Shown here: piece after piece, positions 16,514-25,504 of the stretch | How positions within the stretch are numbered: position 1 is the first letter of the stretch | Layout: each line of letters begins with the position of its first letter | Source of the DNA: Pseudonocardia kujensis | Lineage (GTDB): Bacteria > Actinomycetota > Actinomycetes > Mycobacteriales > Pseudonocardiaceae | Assembly (NCBI RefSeq): GCF_021283305.1 | Contig: NZ_JAJSOK010000028.1 | Location: 22,182-86,181 of the forward strand | Reading direction: 5' to 3' | DNA length: 64,000 nucleotides | Program-made: the position numbers and the translations under genes | Notes under the pieces: generated by a model | What the model was told of the DNA's origin: nothing | Database searches by the model: none | The model's input: the letters and a program-made list of their open reading frames with translations, nothing else

Positions 16514-17401
16514 CTAGTCGATCAGATTAGCGGCTCGGAGGGCGGTGGCGATCCGCTCCCGCTCCTCCGCCGAGGCCGGGGCGAACGGCTTGCGCGGCAG
16601 CCCGCCCTCGCGACCCTGCAGCTGCAGCGCCGCCTTGAGCGTGGCCGGGAGGTTGGGCCCGTCGATGGCGCGCCACACCGTCAGGATGCGCTCGTGCAGC
16701 TTCAGCGCGGTCGCGTGGTCGCCGGCCTGGACCGCGTCCCACAGCTCGACCGACAGCTTCGGCGTGACGGTCGGGATCGCCGCCAGGGCACCGTGCGCGC
16801 CCATCACGAACGCCGGGTAGTGCAGGTCGTCGAGGGCCGCGAGGATCGTGTAGCGGTCCCGGACGCGGTGCAGCAGGTCGGCGAGCCGGTGCATGTCGCC
16901 GCCGGACTGCTTGACGGCCACGACCTGCGGCACCACCGACATCTTCTCGATGGTGTCGACGGGGACCAGGGCCCACGGCACGACGTTGTAGAGCACGATC
17001 GGCAGGTCGGTGGCCTCGCCGACGAGCCGGTAGTGCTCGATCGTCTCCTCCTCGGACGGCGAGAAGACGTAGTGCACCGGGGTGACCTGCAGGGCGTCGA
17101 CCCCGGCCTCCTTGAGCGCCAGGGAGTAGCGGATCGCCTGCGCGGTCGAGTTCTGGATGACGCCGCCGATGACCGGGACGCGGCCGGCCACCTCGTCGAC
17201 GACGACCTCGCAGATCGCCTTGCTCTCCTCCAGCGACAGGGTCTGCCCCTCGCCGGTGCTGCCGCAGGCGCAGATCGCGGTGACGCCCTGGTCGAGCAGG
17301 TACTTCACCTCGCCACGCAGGAGCTCGAGGTCGACCTGGTCGTTCTCGTCGAACGGGGTGACGACGGTGGAGATCATCCCGTGCAGGGCCAGGTCCTTCA
17401 T
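16514..17401 (-). CDS. DapA-family (dihydrodipicolinate synthase-like) lyase/dehydratase
   Basis: A 295-residue Schiff-base TIM-barrel enzyme. Family marks are GMISTVVTPFDENDQVD at the start, CGSTGEGQTLSLEE, PVIGGVIQNSTAQAI, the catalytic Tyr block VLYNVVP and the Schiff-base Lys in VVAVKQSGGDM. It is not a biosynthetic DapA by context. A GntR regulator, ketoglutarate-semialdehyde-type dehydrogenase and MFS carrier nearby suggest aldol cleavage or dehydration of a 2-keto sugar acid. The exact substrate is unknown. The start is ATG at 17401 with GGAGAAC upstream; the 100-nt divergent spacing to the MFS gene suggests a shared control region. Confidence 0.82.
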   Translation of the reverse strand: MKDLALHGMISTVVTPFDENDQVDLELLRGEVKYLLDQGVTAICACGSTGEGQTLSLEESKAICEVVVDEVAGRVPVIGGVIQNSTAQAIRYSLALKEAGVDALQVTPVHYVFSPSEEETIEHYRLVGEATDLPIVLYNVVPWALVPVDTIEKMSVVPQVVAVKQSGGDMHRLADLLHRVRDRYTILAALDDLHYPAFVMGAHGALAAIPTVTPKLSVELWDAVQAGDHATALKLHERILTVWRAIDGPNLPATLKAALQLQGREGGLPRKPFAPASAEERERIATALRAANLID

Positions 17402-17443
17402 GGTTCTCCTTCTCGGCCTCACGAGGCCTTGTCTCACATCTGG

Positions 17444-17454
17444 TGTCTGATACA
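17444..17454. promoter_or_regulatory. Candidate GntR/FadR operator in divergent promoter
   Basis: TGT-CTGAT-ACA is a short inverted repeat midway between the DapA-family and MFS genes, followed by TTAGCGGC. A related TGTCT...GATTAGCGGC string occurs at 16510-16534, beside the regulator start. FadR-type proteins bind short spaced palindromes of this size. Confidence 0.35.
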
Positions 17455-17501
17455 TTAGCGGCCACATTGCAGGAACACCAGCAGGTACGAGGGAGTGCCC
17501 G

Positions 17502-18887
17502 ATGACTGCTCCACAGAAGGACGGCGGGACGCCGGTCAAGAGGGTCGTGTGGGCGAGCGCCCTGGGCACGACGGTCGAGTACTACGACTTCACCCTCTAC
17601 GCGACCACGGCCGCGCTCGTCTTCAACAAGATCTTCTTCCCCGCCGGCGACGCGCTGGTCGGCACCCTGGCCGCGTTCGCCACGTTCTTCGTCGGCTACC
17701 TCGCCCGCCCGCTCGGCGGTGTGATCTTCGGCCACTACGGCGACCGGCTCGGCCGCAAGACCATCCTGATCATCACGATGGTGCTGATGGGCGGCGGCAC
17801 GTTCGCCGTCGGCCTGCTGCCCTCGTACGAGACGATCGGCATCTGGGCGCCGATCCTGCTCGTCCTGATCCGCCTGCTGCAGGGACTCGGCATGGGCGGC
17901 GAGTACGGCGGCGGCGTGCTGATGGCGCTGGAGTACAGCCCGAAGCGGCGCCAGGGCTTCTTCACCTCGCTCGTGCACATCGGCACCCCGGCGGGTGTCC
18001 TGCTGCCGGTCGGCATCGTCACGATCCTCGACTCCACGCTCCCCGAGGGCGCCTACGAGTCCTGGGCCTGGCGGATCCCGTTCCTCGCCAGCATCGTGCT
18101 GATCGCGCTGGGCGTGTACATCCGCACGCACGTCAGCGAGAGTCCGGAGTTCGTGAAGGCGCGCGCCCAGAAGGAGGCGCACGCGCTCCCCGTGAAGGAG
18201 CTGTTCCGCACGAACACCGCCCGGGTCGTGCTGTCGATCCTGGCGAAGATCGCCGAGTCCGGGCTGTTCAACGTCTACTACGTCGTCGCGATCGCCTACG
18301 TCACCACCGAGCTGGGACTGCCCCGCGAGCCCGTGCTGCTCGCGGTGCTGATCGCGTGTGCGGTGGAGTGCCTCACGCTGCCGCTGTTCGGCGCCCTGTC
18401 CGACCGGATCGGGCGGCGCAAGGTCTACATCGGTGGCGCCGTGTTCCAGATCCTGCTGGCCGTCCCGTTCTTCCTCATGGTCTCGACCGGGAACTTCTGG
18501 CTGACGGTGCTGGGCATGACGCTCGGTCTCGCCGTCGGGCACGGCGCGATGTACGGCGCGCAGGCCGCGCTGTTCGCCAACCTCTACCCCGTCTCCGTCC
18601 GCTACACCGGGCTCTCGGTCACCCAGCAGGTCGGCGCGACCCTGGGCGGCGGGCTCGCCCCGCTGGCCGGGACCGCGCTGCTCGCCCTGGGCGGCGGGCA
18701 CTGGGGCTGGCTGGTCGTCTACGCGATCGGTATCGCGCTGATCTCGTCGATCGCCGCGAGCCGGCTCAGCTGGGGTGAGGCGCGCACCGGGGGTACCCCG
18801 GAGGTCGAGAGCACCGGCGTCGAGCGCAGCACCGACGACCGTGGTAGCGAGAGCAGCACCGACGAGCGTCCCCGGGAGAACGCCTGA
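17502..18887 (+). CDS. MFS transporter, metabolite:H+ symporter (MHS) type
   Basis: A 461-residue inner-membrane carrier with 12 predicted hydrophobic segments. The major-facilitator loop motif is seen as GHYGDRLGRKTILI (about residues 75-90) and repeated as ALSDRIGRRKVYIGG in the second half. The TVEYYDFTLYATTAALVF start is typical of the MHS group, which takes up carboxylates such as shikimate, citrate or 2-oxoglutarate with protons. The tail is Glu/Ser/Arg-rich. Start ATG follows GAGGGAG. Its stop overlaps the dhaK start by one base, tying uptake to phosphorylation; an acidic or polyol substrate is inferred. Confidence 0.88.
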   Translation: MTAPQKDGGTPVKRVVWASALGTTVEYYDFTLYATTAALVFNKIFFPAGDALVGTLAAFATFFVGYLARPLGGVIFGHYGDRLGRKTILIITMVLMGGGTFAVGLLPSYETIGIWAPILLVLIRLLQGLGMGGEYGGGVLMALEYSPKRRQGFFTSLVHIGTPAGVLLPVGIVTILDSTLPEGAYESWAWRIPFLASIVLIALGVYIRTHVSESPEFVKARAQKEAHALPVKELFRTNTARVVLSILAKIAESGLFNVYYVVAIAYVTTELGLPREPVLLAVLIACAVECLTLPLFGALSDRIGRRKVYIGGAVFQILLAVPFFLMVSTGNFWLTVLGMTLGLAVGHGAMYGAQAALFANLYPVSVRYTGLSVTQQVGATLGGGLAPLAGTALLALGGGHWGWLVVYAIGIALISSIAASRLSWGEARTGGTPEVESTGVERSTDDRGSESSTDERPRENA

Positions 18888-19900
18888 TGTCCCTACCCTT
18901 CCACCCCGCCGACGGGGACCCGGTCCCACCCGCGCTGCGCGGGTTCGCGCGGGCCCACGCCGACCTCGTGGAGCTGCACGAGAAGCCCGCGCACCTGGTG
19001 GCGCGGCACCGGGCCCCGGCCCGCCGCGTCGGGCTGGTCTCCGGTGGGGGTTCCGGCCACGAGCCGCTGCACGCCGGGTTCCTCGGCCGCGGGATGCTCG
19101 ACGCCGTCGCCCCCGGCAAGGTCTTCGCCTCGCCGCACAACAAGCAGGTCCTCGAGGCCTCGCGGAAGGCCGCCGGACCGGCGGGCGTGATCCACGTCGT
19201 GAAGAACTACACCGGCGACCGGATCAACTTCGGGATCGCGGCCGAGCGGCTGCGCCTGGAGGGGATCGAGGTCCGCCGCGTCCTCGTCGACGACGACCTC
19301 GCCACCGAGTCGGACGAGACCGCCACCGGGCGGCGCGGGACCGGTGCCACCGTCGTCGTCGAGAAGCTGCTGGGCGCGGCCGCCGACACCGGGCTCGGGC
19401 TCGACGAGCTCGCCGCCCTGGGCGCGGAGTTCGCCGCGGCCTCGCGCAGCCTGGCCGTGGCCTCGCGGGCGCAGACCTCGATGCACACCGGACGCCCGGC
19501 GTTCGACCTGGAGGCCGGCGAGCTGGAGTACGGCGTGGGCATCCACGGCGAGCGCGCGCAGAAGACGATCGACCGGCCCGGCACCGAGGAGCTGGTCGAC
19601 CGGATGCTCGACGAGCTCGTGGCCGGCCTGCCCGAGGGCCCGGAGGAGGTCCTCGCCGTCGTCAACGGGATGGGCGGCACCACCCTGCTCGAGCTGTACG
19701 GGCTCCACGACCTGGTCGCGGCCGGGCTGGAGCGCCGCGGGCTCACCCTGGCCGGCGAGCTGGTCGGCACGTTCGTCCCGGCGCTGGACATGGCGGGCTT
19801 CTCGCTCACCCTGACCTGGCTGCAGCCGGAGTGGAAGGCCTGGTGGGCCGCCCCCGCGGTCACCCCGGCCTTCCCGCGTACCGTCGAGGAGGTCGCCTGA
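18887..19900 (+). CDS. dhaK: Dihydroxyacetone kinase-like subunit DhaK
   Basis: A 337-residue substrate-binding subunit. The phosphate/substrate loop GLVSGGGSGHEP (residues 49-60) and HNKQVLEASRKA are present. His220 in GVGIHGE is the residue that forms the hemiaminal with dihydroxyacetone in E. coli DhaK (His218 there). With DhaL it phosphorylates dihydroxyacetone or a related C3/C4 ketose. Donor type is uncertain: no DhaM phosphotransferase partner is visible, so ATP may be used. The start overlaps the MFS stop and the end overlaps dhaL, each by one base. It may act on glycerol-derived dihydroxyacetone or on a branched or C4 sugar. Confidence 0.9.
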   Translation: MSLPFHPADGDPVPPALRGFARAHADLVELHEKPAHLVARHRAPARRVGLVSGGGSGHEPLHAGFLGRGMLDAVAPGKVFASPHNKQVLEASRKAAGPAGVIHVVKNYTGDRINFGIAAERLRLEGIEVRRVLVDDDLATESDETATGRRGTGATVVVEKLLGAAADTGLGLDELAALGAEFAAASRSLAVASRAQTSMHTGRPAFDLEAGELEYGVGIHGERAQKTIDRPGTEELVDRMLDELVAGLPEGPEEVLAVVNGMGGTTLLELYGLHDLVAAGLERRGLTLAGELVGTFVPALDMAGFSLTLTWLQPEWKAWWAAPAVTPAFPRTVEEVA

Positions 19901-20490
19901 TGGCGTTCGACCAGGAAGCCGTGCTGCGCCGCTTCGCGCAGGCCGCGGAGGACGCGCACGCCGAGCTCACCGAGCTCGACCAGCGCAGCGGCGACGGCGA
20001 CTTCGGCGACAACCTCCGCGGCGGGCTGCGCGACGCGGTGCTGCGGTTCGAGAAGGGCGACGGCGGCGTCTCGGCCTTCGGCGCGCTCGGCGAGGTGTTC
20101 CTCGACGAGGTCGGCGGCACCAGCGGCCCGCTGCTCGGACTGCTGTTCACCGAGATCGCCCACGCGCTGGACGGCACCGGCACCGATGCGGTGGCCGCGT
20201 TCGGCGAGGGCGCGAAGGCCGGGCTGGCCGCGATCCAGCGCGTCGGCGAGGCGCAGGTCGGCGACCGCACCCTTGTCGACGCCCTGGCCCCCGCCGTCGA
20301 GGCCGTGCCGCAGGGCTTCGCCGCGGCCGCCCGCGCCGCGCAGGAGGGCGCGGACCGCACCGCCGACCTGCGGGCACGGAGGGGCCGGGCCAGCTACGTC
20401 GGCGAGCGGGTGAAGGGCGAACCCGACCCCGGCGCCGTGGGCATCGCCCTGTTCTTCCGGACCGTGGCCGAGGCCGCCGGACAGCGCTGA
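19900..20490 (+). CDS. dhaL: Dihydroxyacetone kinase-like subunit DhaL
   Basis: A 196-residue nucleotide-binding subunit of the kinase. The metal-binding loop GDGDFGDN (residues 31-38) replaces the usual GDGDHGDT, keeping the aspartates. GGTSGPLLGLLFTEIA and GDRTLVDALAPAVEA are family blocks. The C-terminal RRGRASYVGERVKGEPDPGA segment matches the lid region. ATG overlaps the DhaK stop. It is the last gene of the rightward MFS-dhaK-dhaL operon; a long G/C homopolymer hairpin begins 12 nt after its stop. Confidence 0.9.
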   Translation: MAFDQEAVLRRFAQAAEDAHAELTELDQRSGDGDFGDNLRGGLRDAVLRFEKGDGGVSAFGALGEVFLDEVGGTSGPLLGLLFTEIAHALDGTGTDAVAAFGEGAKAGLAAIQRVGEAQVGDRTLVDALAPAVEAVPQGFAAAARAAQEGADRTADLRARRGRASYVGERVKGEPDPGAVGIALFFRTVAEAAGQR

Positions 20491-20501
20491 CGCCCGGGCG
20501 C

Positions 20502-20540
20502 GGGGGGGGGGGGGGGGGGCCCCCCCCCCCCCCCCCCCCC
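20502..20540. terminator. G18-C21 homopolymer palindrome between convergent genes
   Basis: A run of 18 G (20502-20519) is followed at once by 21 C (20520-20540), so the two halves are fully complementary with no spacer. It sits between the dhaL stop and the end of the leftward response-regulator gene, the usual place for a bidirectional terminator. The exact run lengths may be a sequencing or assembly artefact. Confidence 0.55.
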
Positions 20541-20604
20541 ACGACGGTGCGTCACGCGGCCGGCGGCCCCGTCGGCACGCCGGCCGCGCGGGCCTTCGCC
20601 GTCC

Positions 20605-21378
20605 TCAGACGATCCCCTGCCGGGTCGCGGTGTAGACGATCTCGGTGCGCCGGCGGACGTCGAGCTTGTCCCGCAGGTTGCGGACGTGGAACTTGACCGT
20701 CGCCTCGCTGATCACCAGCTCGGCGGCGATCTCCTTGTTCGACATGCCCGTGGCGAGCAGCTTGAGCACCTGGTTCTCGCGCTCGGTGAGCAGCGGCCCG
20801 CGCGGCCCGGTCGGGGCGGCCGGCTCGCGGGGGTCGCGCAGCGCGTCCATCATCATCGTGGTGATCCGCGAGTCGAACACGGCGTCGCCGCGCAGCAGCG
20901 TGCGGACGGCGGCCACGATGTCGGCGGTGTCGGCGCCCTTGCGCAGGTAGCCGTGCACGCCGAGGCGCACCGTGCGGAGCATGGTCTCCCGGTCGCGGCA
21001 GGCCGTCAGCACCAGGATCCGGGTGCCGCGGTGGCGCTGCAGCAGCGCGCGGGCCACGTCGATACCGGCCGAGTCGCCCCGGCCGAGGTCCACGTCGAGG
21101 AGCACGACGTCCGGGCGCAGCCGGTCCGCCGCGACGAGCGCATCGCGCGGGGTGGCGGCCTCGCCGACGATCCGCAGGTCGGGCTCGGCGGCGAAGAGCT
21201 GGCGCAGGCCGAGGCGGACGATGCCCTCGCCGTCGACGACCAGGATGCGTCCGGTGCGGACGGTGGCGAACGGGGAGTCCCCGCGGCCCGTGGCCGAGGC
21301 GCCGGTGACCGTGGGGATGCGCGTGGGCTGCGCCGGGCGCGCTTCGAGGACCCTGATATCGGCGAGTTCTGCGGTCAT
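20605..21378 (-). CDS. NarL/FixJ-family response regulator
   Basis: A 257-residue two-component regulator. About 40 unstructured residues precede a receiver domain (about 44-165) with phospho-acceptor Asp95 in VVLLDVDLG and the conserved Lys in GYLRKGA. Only one Asp (ILVVDGEG) is present where most receivers have an acidic pair, with Glu two residues on. A LuxR-type helix-turn-helix ends the protein (LTERENQVLKLLATGMSNKE, then VKFHVRNLRDKL). No histidine kinase gene is nearby. It is divergent from the GAF-domain regulator with 136 nt between them. Confidence 0.9.
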   Translation of the reverse strand: MTAELADIRVLEARPAQPTRIPTVTGASATGRGDSPFATVRTGRILVVDGEGIVRLGLRQLFAAEPDLRIVGEAATPRDALVAADRLRPDVVLLDVDLGRGDSAGIDVARALLQRHRGTRILVLTACRDRETMLRTVRLGVHGYLRKGADTADIVAAVRTLLRGDAVFDSRITTMMMDALRDPREPAAPTGPRGPLLTERENQVLKLLATGMSNKEIAAELVISEATVKFHVRNLRDKLDVRRRTEIVYTATRQGIV

Positions 21379-21514
21379 CGCTGAGCCTTTCGAACGTCGA
21401 CGGGTCGTTGTCGCGGCGACGGTAAGGTGAATCACGTTGCCCGTTCGTTGCACGCCCACGCTGCCCGCTCGGACAGGCGCAACCTCGCCTTGCTGATCCG
21501 GGTGGAGGTGAACG

Positions 21515-23071
21515 ATGATGGGTGCCGGAAGTACGCGGACAGTCGGGGAGCCGATGCCAGTCGACAAGGTGGTCGAGCGCGAGCCGGGGTCCGGCCTGCC
21601 CGCCGCCTCGCCGACCCGCGCGATCGACGAGCTGTTCGAGGCGGTCCTCGACGACACGGGGGACGCGACCGTCCGCCGGCTGGTCTCCGAGTCCTGGGAA
21701 CGCAGCCTCGCCGCCGCGATCGACCCCGCCACGGCCCTGCCCCCGTTCCGGTTCGACCCGTCCGAGAGCGCCGCCCGGCTGGCCGCGCACCCGCTGCACA
21801 ACGTCATGCCGCTGCTGCGCAGCAACCTGGTGAGCATCGCCGAGGAGGCGATGCACGTCGTCGTGGTCACGGACGAGCAGGGCATCGTGCTGTGGCGCGA
21901 GGGCGCCAACGCGGTCCTGCGGCCCGCGGACCGGGTGGGCCTTGTCGAGGGCTCCTGCTGGTCCGAGGAGGCCATCGGGACCAACGCGATGGGCACGACC
22001 CTCGCCGTCGGCAAGCCCGTGCAGATCCACTCGACGGAGCACCTCGTGCGCGCCGTGCACGCCTGGACGTGCGTGGCCGCGCCCGTCACCGACCCGGACA
22101 CCGGCCGGATCGTCGGCGCCATCGACATCACCGGCCCGCGGCGCACGATCCATCCCGCGATGCTCGCGCTGGTCACGGCCACCGCGCAGCTCGCCGAGAA
22201 CCAGATGCGGATGCAGCTCGCGATCGCCGACGAGCGGCTGCGCGCGCGCAACCAGCCGCACCTGCAGAGCCTGCGCGGCACGCCGGGCGCGCTCGTCACC
22301 CCCACCGGCCGGATCATCGCGGGCGAGCCGTTCGGCGAGTGGCCCGAGCGGGTCGACCTGGAGCCGATCACGGCCGGCGCGGACCGGGTCCGGCTGGCCG
22401 ACGGGCGCGAGATGCACGTCGAGCCGCTGGCCGAGGGCTACCTGCTGCGAGCCGCCCGGCGCACCGGCCGAACCGCGAGCGCCGACGCTCCCCGGCACGC
22501 GCTGTCGCTGCGCTTCCTGGGCGACGGCAGCCCGACCGTGGTGCTCGACGGGGAGAGCCACGGGCTCACCCTGCGCCCGGCCGAGATCCTCACCGCGCTC
22601 GCGCTGCACCCGGAGGGGCTCACCGCCGAGCGGCTCGCCTTCCTCCTCTACGGCGACGACGGCAACCAGACCACCGTCCGCGGCGAGATCCACCGGCTGC
22701 GCGCGCTGATCGGCACGGACGTGCTCAAGACCCGCCCGTACCGGCTCGACGCGGTGGTCGACACGGACTTCGGCACCGTTCGCCGGGCGTTGCGCGAGGG
22801 CCGGGTCGCCGACGCGCTGCGCGGCTGCGCGGGCCCGCTCCTCCCCCGCTCCGACGCCCCGGAGATCCGCGGCGCGCGGGACGAGCTGGAGGTCGGGCTG
22901 CGCCGGGCCGTCCTCGAGTCCGACGACGTCGAGCTCGTGCACAGCTACGCCACCCACCGCCTGGGGCGGGACGATCTCGAGGCGCACGAGCTGCTCGCCG
23001 ACATGCTGCCCGCGGGCGACCCGCGGCGCGCGGTCGCGGTGTCCCGGGTCGCGCGGCTGCTCGCGGAGTAG
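21515..23071 (+). CDS. GAF-domain transcriptional regulator
   Basis: A 518-residue regulator of the actinobacterial GAF type. Residues about 85-225 form a GAF sensory domain like that of AcoR/FhlA-type activators, with GLVEGSCWSEEAIGTNAMGT and HAWTCVAAPVTDPDTGRIVG. The remainder holds a winged-helix-like region (LTLRPAEILTALALHPEGLT, TTVRGEIHRLRALIG) and no sigma-54 ATPase module. Such proteins often sit beside alcohol or aldehyde dehydrogenase genes. ATG at 21515 has an ideal GGAGG; a second ATG follows directly. It converges on the glycosyltransferase gene with a 6-nt gap. Confidence 0.78.
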   Translation: MMGAGSTRTVGEPMPVDKVVEREPGSGLPAASPTRAIDELFEAVLDDTGDATVRRLVSESWERSLAAAIDPATALPPFRFDPSESAARLAAHPLHNVMPLLRSNLVSIAEEAMHVVVVTDEQGIVLWREGANAVLRPADRVGLVEGSCWSEEAIGTNAMGTTLAVGKPVQIHSTEHLVRAVHAWTCVAAPVTDPDTGRIVGAIDITGPRRTIHPAMLALVTATAQLAENQMRMQLAIADERLRARNQPHLQSLRGTPGALVTPTGRIIAGEPFGEWPERVDLEPITAGADRVRLADGREMHVEPLAEGYLLRAARRTGRTASADAPRHALSLRFLGDGSPTVVLDGESHGLTLRPAEILTALALHPEGLTAERLAFLLYGDDGNQTTVRGEIHRLRALIGTDVLKTRPYRLDAVVDTDFGTVRRALREGRVADALRGCAGPLLPRSDAPEIRGARDELEVGLRRAVLESDDVELVHSYATHRLGRDDLEAHELLADMLPAGDPRRAVAVSRVARLLAE

Positions 23072-23077
23072 CGCTCC

Positions 23078-24250
23078 TCAGGCCCGCGCCAGCGGGGTCG
23101 ACCGCGCGTAGATCCCCGCGTGGACCTCGGCCGAGCGCTCCCACGTGAACCGGGCCGCGGTGCGGGCCCCCTCGCGCACGAGGGCGGCCCGCAGCGACGG
23201 CTCGGTGATCACCCGGCGGAGGGCCGCCGCGAGCGCGGCCTCGTCGCCCACCCGTGGGAGCAGGGCGTCCACGCCGTCGGTGAGGTGCTCGCGGAAGACG
23301 GGCAGGTCGCTCGCGACCACCGGCAGCCCCATCGCCATGGCCTCGATCGCGACGAGCCCGAACCCCTCCGCCGTGGACGGGTAGCAGAGCGCGTCGGCCG
23401 CGGCGTACCAGCCCGCGAGCTCGGCGTCGGTGAGCGTGCCGAGCTCGACGACGTCGCGACCGGGCTCCAGCCCCAGCTCGGGAAGCTCCGCCAGGGCCGC
23501 CTCCCGGTACGGCGCGAAGTCCTGGAAGGAGTGCCCGCCGACGACGGCGAGGACGGGGTCGAGACCCTCGCGGCGCAGCCGGGCGAGCGCGCGGAAGGCG
23601 TGCACCGTGCCCTTGCGCGGCTCGATCCCCCCCACCGCGAGCAGCAGGAACCGTCCGTCGTCGCGTTCGGGCACCGGTACCGGGCGGGCGAACCGGTGCC
23701 GGTCCACGCCGTTCGGGACGATCGTCGTCGCGACCCCGAAGTCGCGGGCGAGGATGCCCCGCCACTGCTCCGACACCACGAGCACCCGATCCGGTTCGGT
23801 GATCGCCCGGCGCTGGCACTCGACGAGGGCCGGGGTGGTGAAGTCGTCGACGTGGTGGGCGGTGCGCAGCACCGTGACCGCGGCGCCGGTGCGGTCCCGG
23901 GCGGCGAGCGCGGCCCGCGCGGCGATGCAGTCCTGCGCGTGCAGGACCTCGAACTCGCCGATCCGCGCGGCCAGCGCGGCCGCGAGCCGCTCGATGCCGT
24001 CGAGGGTCCGCTCGGTGAGGGTGGTGCCCTCGCGGCGCGGTCCCGGCACGATCGTGTGCGGCAGGTCGACGGGCCGGTAGAGGCCCTTCGCCGGGTCGCC
24101 GAGCGCGAACAGGTGCACCGGGTGCCCGGCGCGGTGCAGGGCCTCGCCCAGGCCGAGGGTGTGGACGTGCCCGCCGCGGGGCGACGTCGAGTGGGTCAGC
24201 AGGGCGACCCTGGTGACCCCGGGCCCAGTCGCGTTGACGATGTTGCGCAC
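23078..24250 (-). CDS. MSMEG_0565-family glycosyltransferase (Nit1C)
   Basis: A 390-residue GT-B glycosyltransferase of the MSMEG_0565 family, a marker of Nit1C clusters. The N-terminal domain begins VALLTHSTSPRGGHVHTLGL. The C-terminal domain carries FLLLAVGGIEPRKGT and the nucleotide-sugar motif YPSTAEGFGLVAIEAMAMGL followed by PVVASDLPVF (GT4-type EX7E). Acceptor and donor are unknown. The GTG start at 24250 is preceded by GGTGGACGC, the same nine bases found upstream of the XRE-cupin gene. It is divergent from the radical SAM gene. Confidence 0.85.
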   Translation of the reverse strand: MRNIVNATGPGVTRVALLTHSTSPRGGHVHTLGLGEALHRAGHPVHLFALGDPAKGLYRPVDLPHTIVPGPRREGTTLTERTLDGIERLAAALAARIGEFEVLHAQDCIAARAALAARDRTGAAVTVLRTAHHVDDFTTPALVECQRRAITEPDRVLVVSEQWRGILARDFGVATTIVPNGVDRHRFARPVPVPERDDGRFLLLAVGGIEPRKGTVHAFRALARLRREGLDPVLAVVGGHSFQDFAPYREAALAELPELGLEPGRDVVELGTLTDAELAGWYAAADALCYPSTAEGFGLVAIEAMAMGLPVVASDLPVFREHLTDGVDALLPRVGDEAALAAALRRVITEPSLRAALVREGARTAARFTWERSAEVHAGIYARSTPLARA

Positions 24251-24313
24251 GCGTCCACCATAGTGAATTCTCTGATGGGAGACGACCGTGTCCGATAGTG
24301 GAGGAGCTCTCGC
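24251..24313. promoter_or_regulatory. Divergent promoter of the Nit1C block
   Basis: A 63-bp gap between the glycosyltransferase and radical SAM genes. It contains GCGTCCACCATAGTG next to the leftward start and TCCGATAGTGGAGGAG before the rightward start. The first is a partial match to the 17-bp palindrome at 7644. GGAGGAG serves as ribosome binding site for the rightward gene. Confidence 0.45.
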
Positions 24314-25504
24314 ATGACCGTGACCGACGAGCGCAGCCCGGGCGACGTCGTCGAGGCGCCCACGAGCGGCACGGCCGCACTGATCATGGACCTGCAGAGC
24401 GTGGGGCTGCGGATCGAGACCGCGCTCGAGACCTCCCGCACGGGCGGCGCCGGCCCGTCGGACTCCGGGATGCTGTGGATCGAGGGCGTGCCCGTCACGG
24501 TCCCACCGAACGCGACCTCCCCGTACGCGCTGCGCGCCGAGGACGAGGGCCAGGGCATCTACCGCGACGGCGTCAAGGTCGCCTCGGTCTCCGGGACGCG
24601 GCGCCCGCGCTTCTACGACCTCGAGACCGCCGACGGGGTGCCGTACCACCAGATCGCGCTGCTCCACCTCGACTCGCTCGCCTCCACCGTGGTGCAGGCC
24701 TGCAACTACTGGGGCAACTCCGACCAGTGCGGGTTCTGCGGCATCGGGGTGTCGCTCGCCGCCGGCGCCACGATCGCGAAGAAGACGCCCGAGATGCTGG
24801 CCGAGGTCGCCGTCGCGGCGCGCGACCTCGACGGTGCCGTCGACGCCACGCTGACCACCGGCTCGTCGGTCGCGCCGGACCGCGGGGCGTTGTACGTCGC
24901 GCGGTGCGGGCAGGCGGTGAAGGAGGCCGCGGGCCTGCCCGTGGAGGTGCAGTTCGAGCCGCCGCACTCGCTCGACGTCCTGCACCAGGTCCACGACAGG
25001 GGCGTCGACTCGGTGGGCATCCACGTCGAGTCCTTCGACCCGGCGGTGCTGGCCCGCGTCGCGCCGGGCAAGTTCCGGACCGGCATCGACACCTACTTCC
25101 GCACCTGGGAGCGGGCGGTGCAGCTGTTCGGCGAGGGCCGGGTGTCGACGTACGTGATCCTCGGCATGGGCGAGGACCCGGATCTGACGGTGGAGATGTG
25201 CCGGCGGGCCGTCGATCTCGGCGTCTACCCCTTCGTCGTGCCGTTGCGGCCGGTGGCGGGCTCGCTGATGGAGGCGGTGCCGGCGCCGGCGCGCGAGTAC
25301 ACCGAGCCGATCTACCGCAAGGTCGCCGGTTTTCTGGCCGAGCGCGGGCTGGGGGCGGACACCGCCGTCGCCGGCTGCGCGCGGTGCCAGGCCTGCTCCT
25401 CGCTCAACCTGGTCCAGCAGTCGGGCGGGGCGACGCCGTGCGGATCGGGCGGGTCGAGCGGCGGCGCGCCGCTGCTGCAGATCGGGAAGCGCCCGGGCGC
25501 ATGA
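24314..25504 (+). CDS. MSMEG_0568-family radical SAM protein (Nit1C)
   Basis: A 396-residue radical S-adenosylmethionine enzyme of the Nit1C-associated MSMEG_0568 family. The cluster-binding cysteines are Cys130, Cys139 and Cys142, spaced CX8CX2C instead of the canonical CX3CX2C; this departure is typical of the family as I know it. A second Cys group (CARCQAC) lies near residue 360 and may bind another iron-sulfur cluster. The TIM-barrel blocks VDATLTTGSS, GIHVESFDP and TYVILGMGEDP follow. The reaction is unknown. ATG follows GGAGGAG. Its stop overlaps the acetyltransferase start (ATGA). Confidence 0.88.
   Translation: MTVTDERSPGDVVEAPTSGTAALIMDLQSVGLRIETALETSRTGGAGPSDSGMLWIEGVPVTVPPNATSPYALRAEDEGQGIYRDGVKVASVSGTRRPRFYDLETADGVPYHQIALLHLDSLASTVVQACNYWGNSDQCGFCGIGVSLAAGATIAKKTPEMLAEVAVAARDLDGAVDATLTTGSSVAPDRGALYVARCGQAVKEAAGLPVEVQFEPPHSLDVLHQVHDRGVDSVGIHVESFDPAVLARVAPGKFRTGIDTYFRTWERAVQLFGEGRVSTYVILGMGEDPDLTVEMCRRAVDLGVYPFVVPLRPVAGSLMEAVPAPAREYTEPIYRKVAGFLAERGLGADTAVAGCARCQACSSLNLVQQSGGATPCGSGGSSGGAPLLQIGKRPGA

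Noticed and set aside
16527..18929. 800-codon leftward frame across the DapA-family and MFS genes
   Set aside because: It crosses a divergent promoter and is rich in Arg/Asp/Gln with no domain; both real genes lie in other frames.
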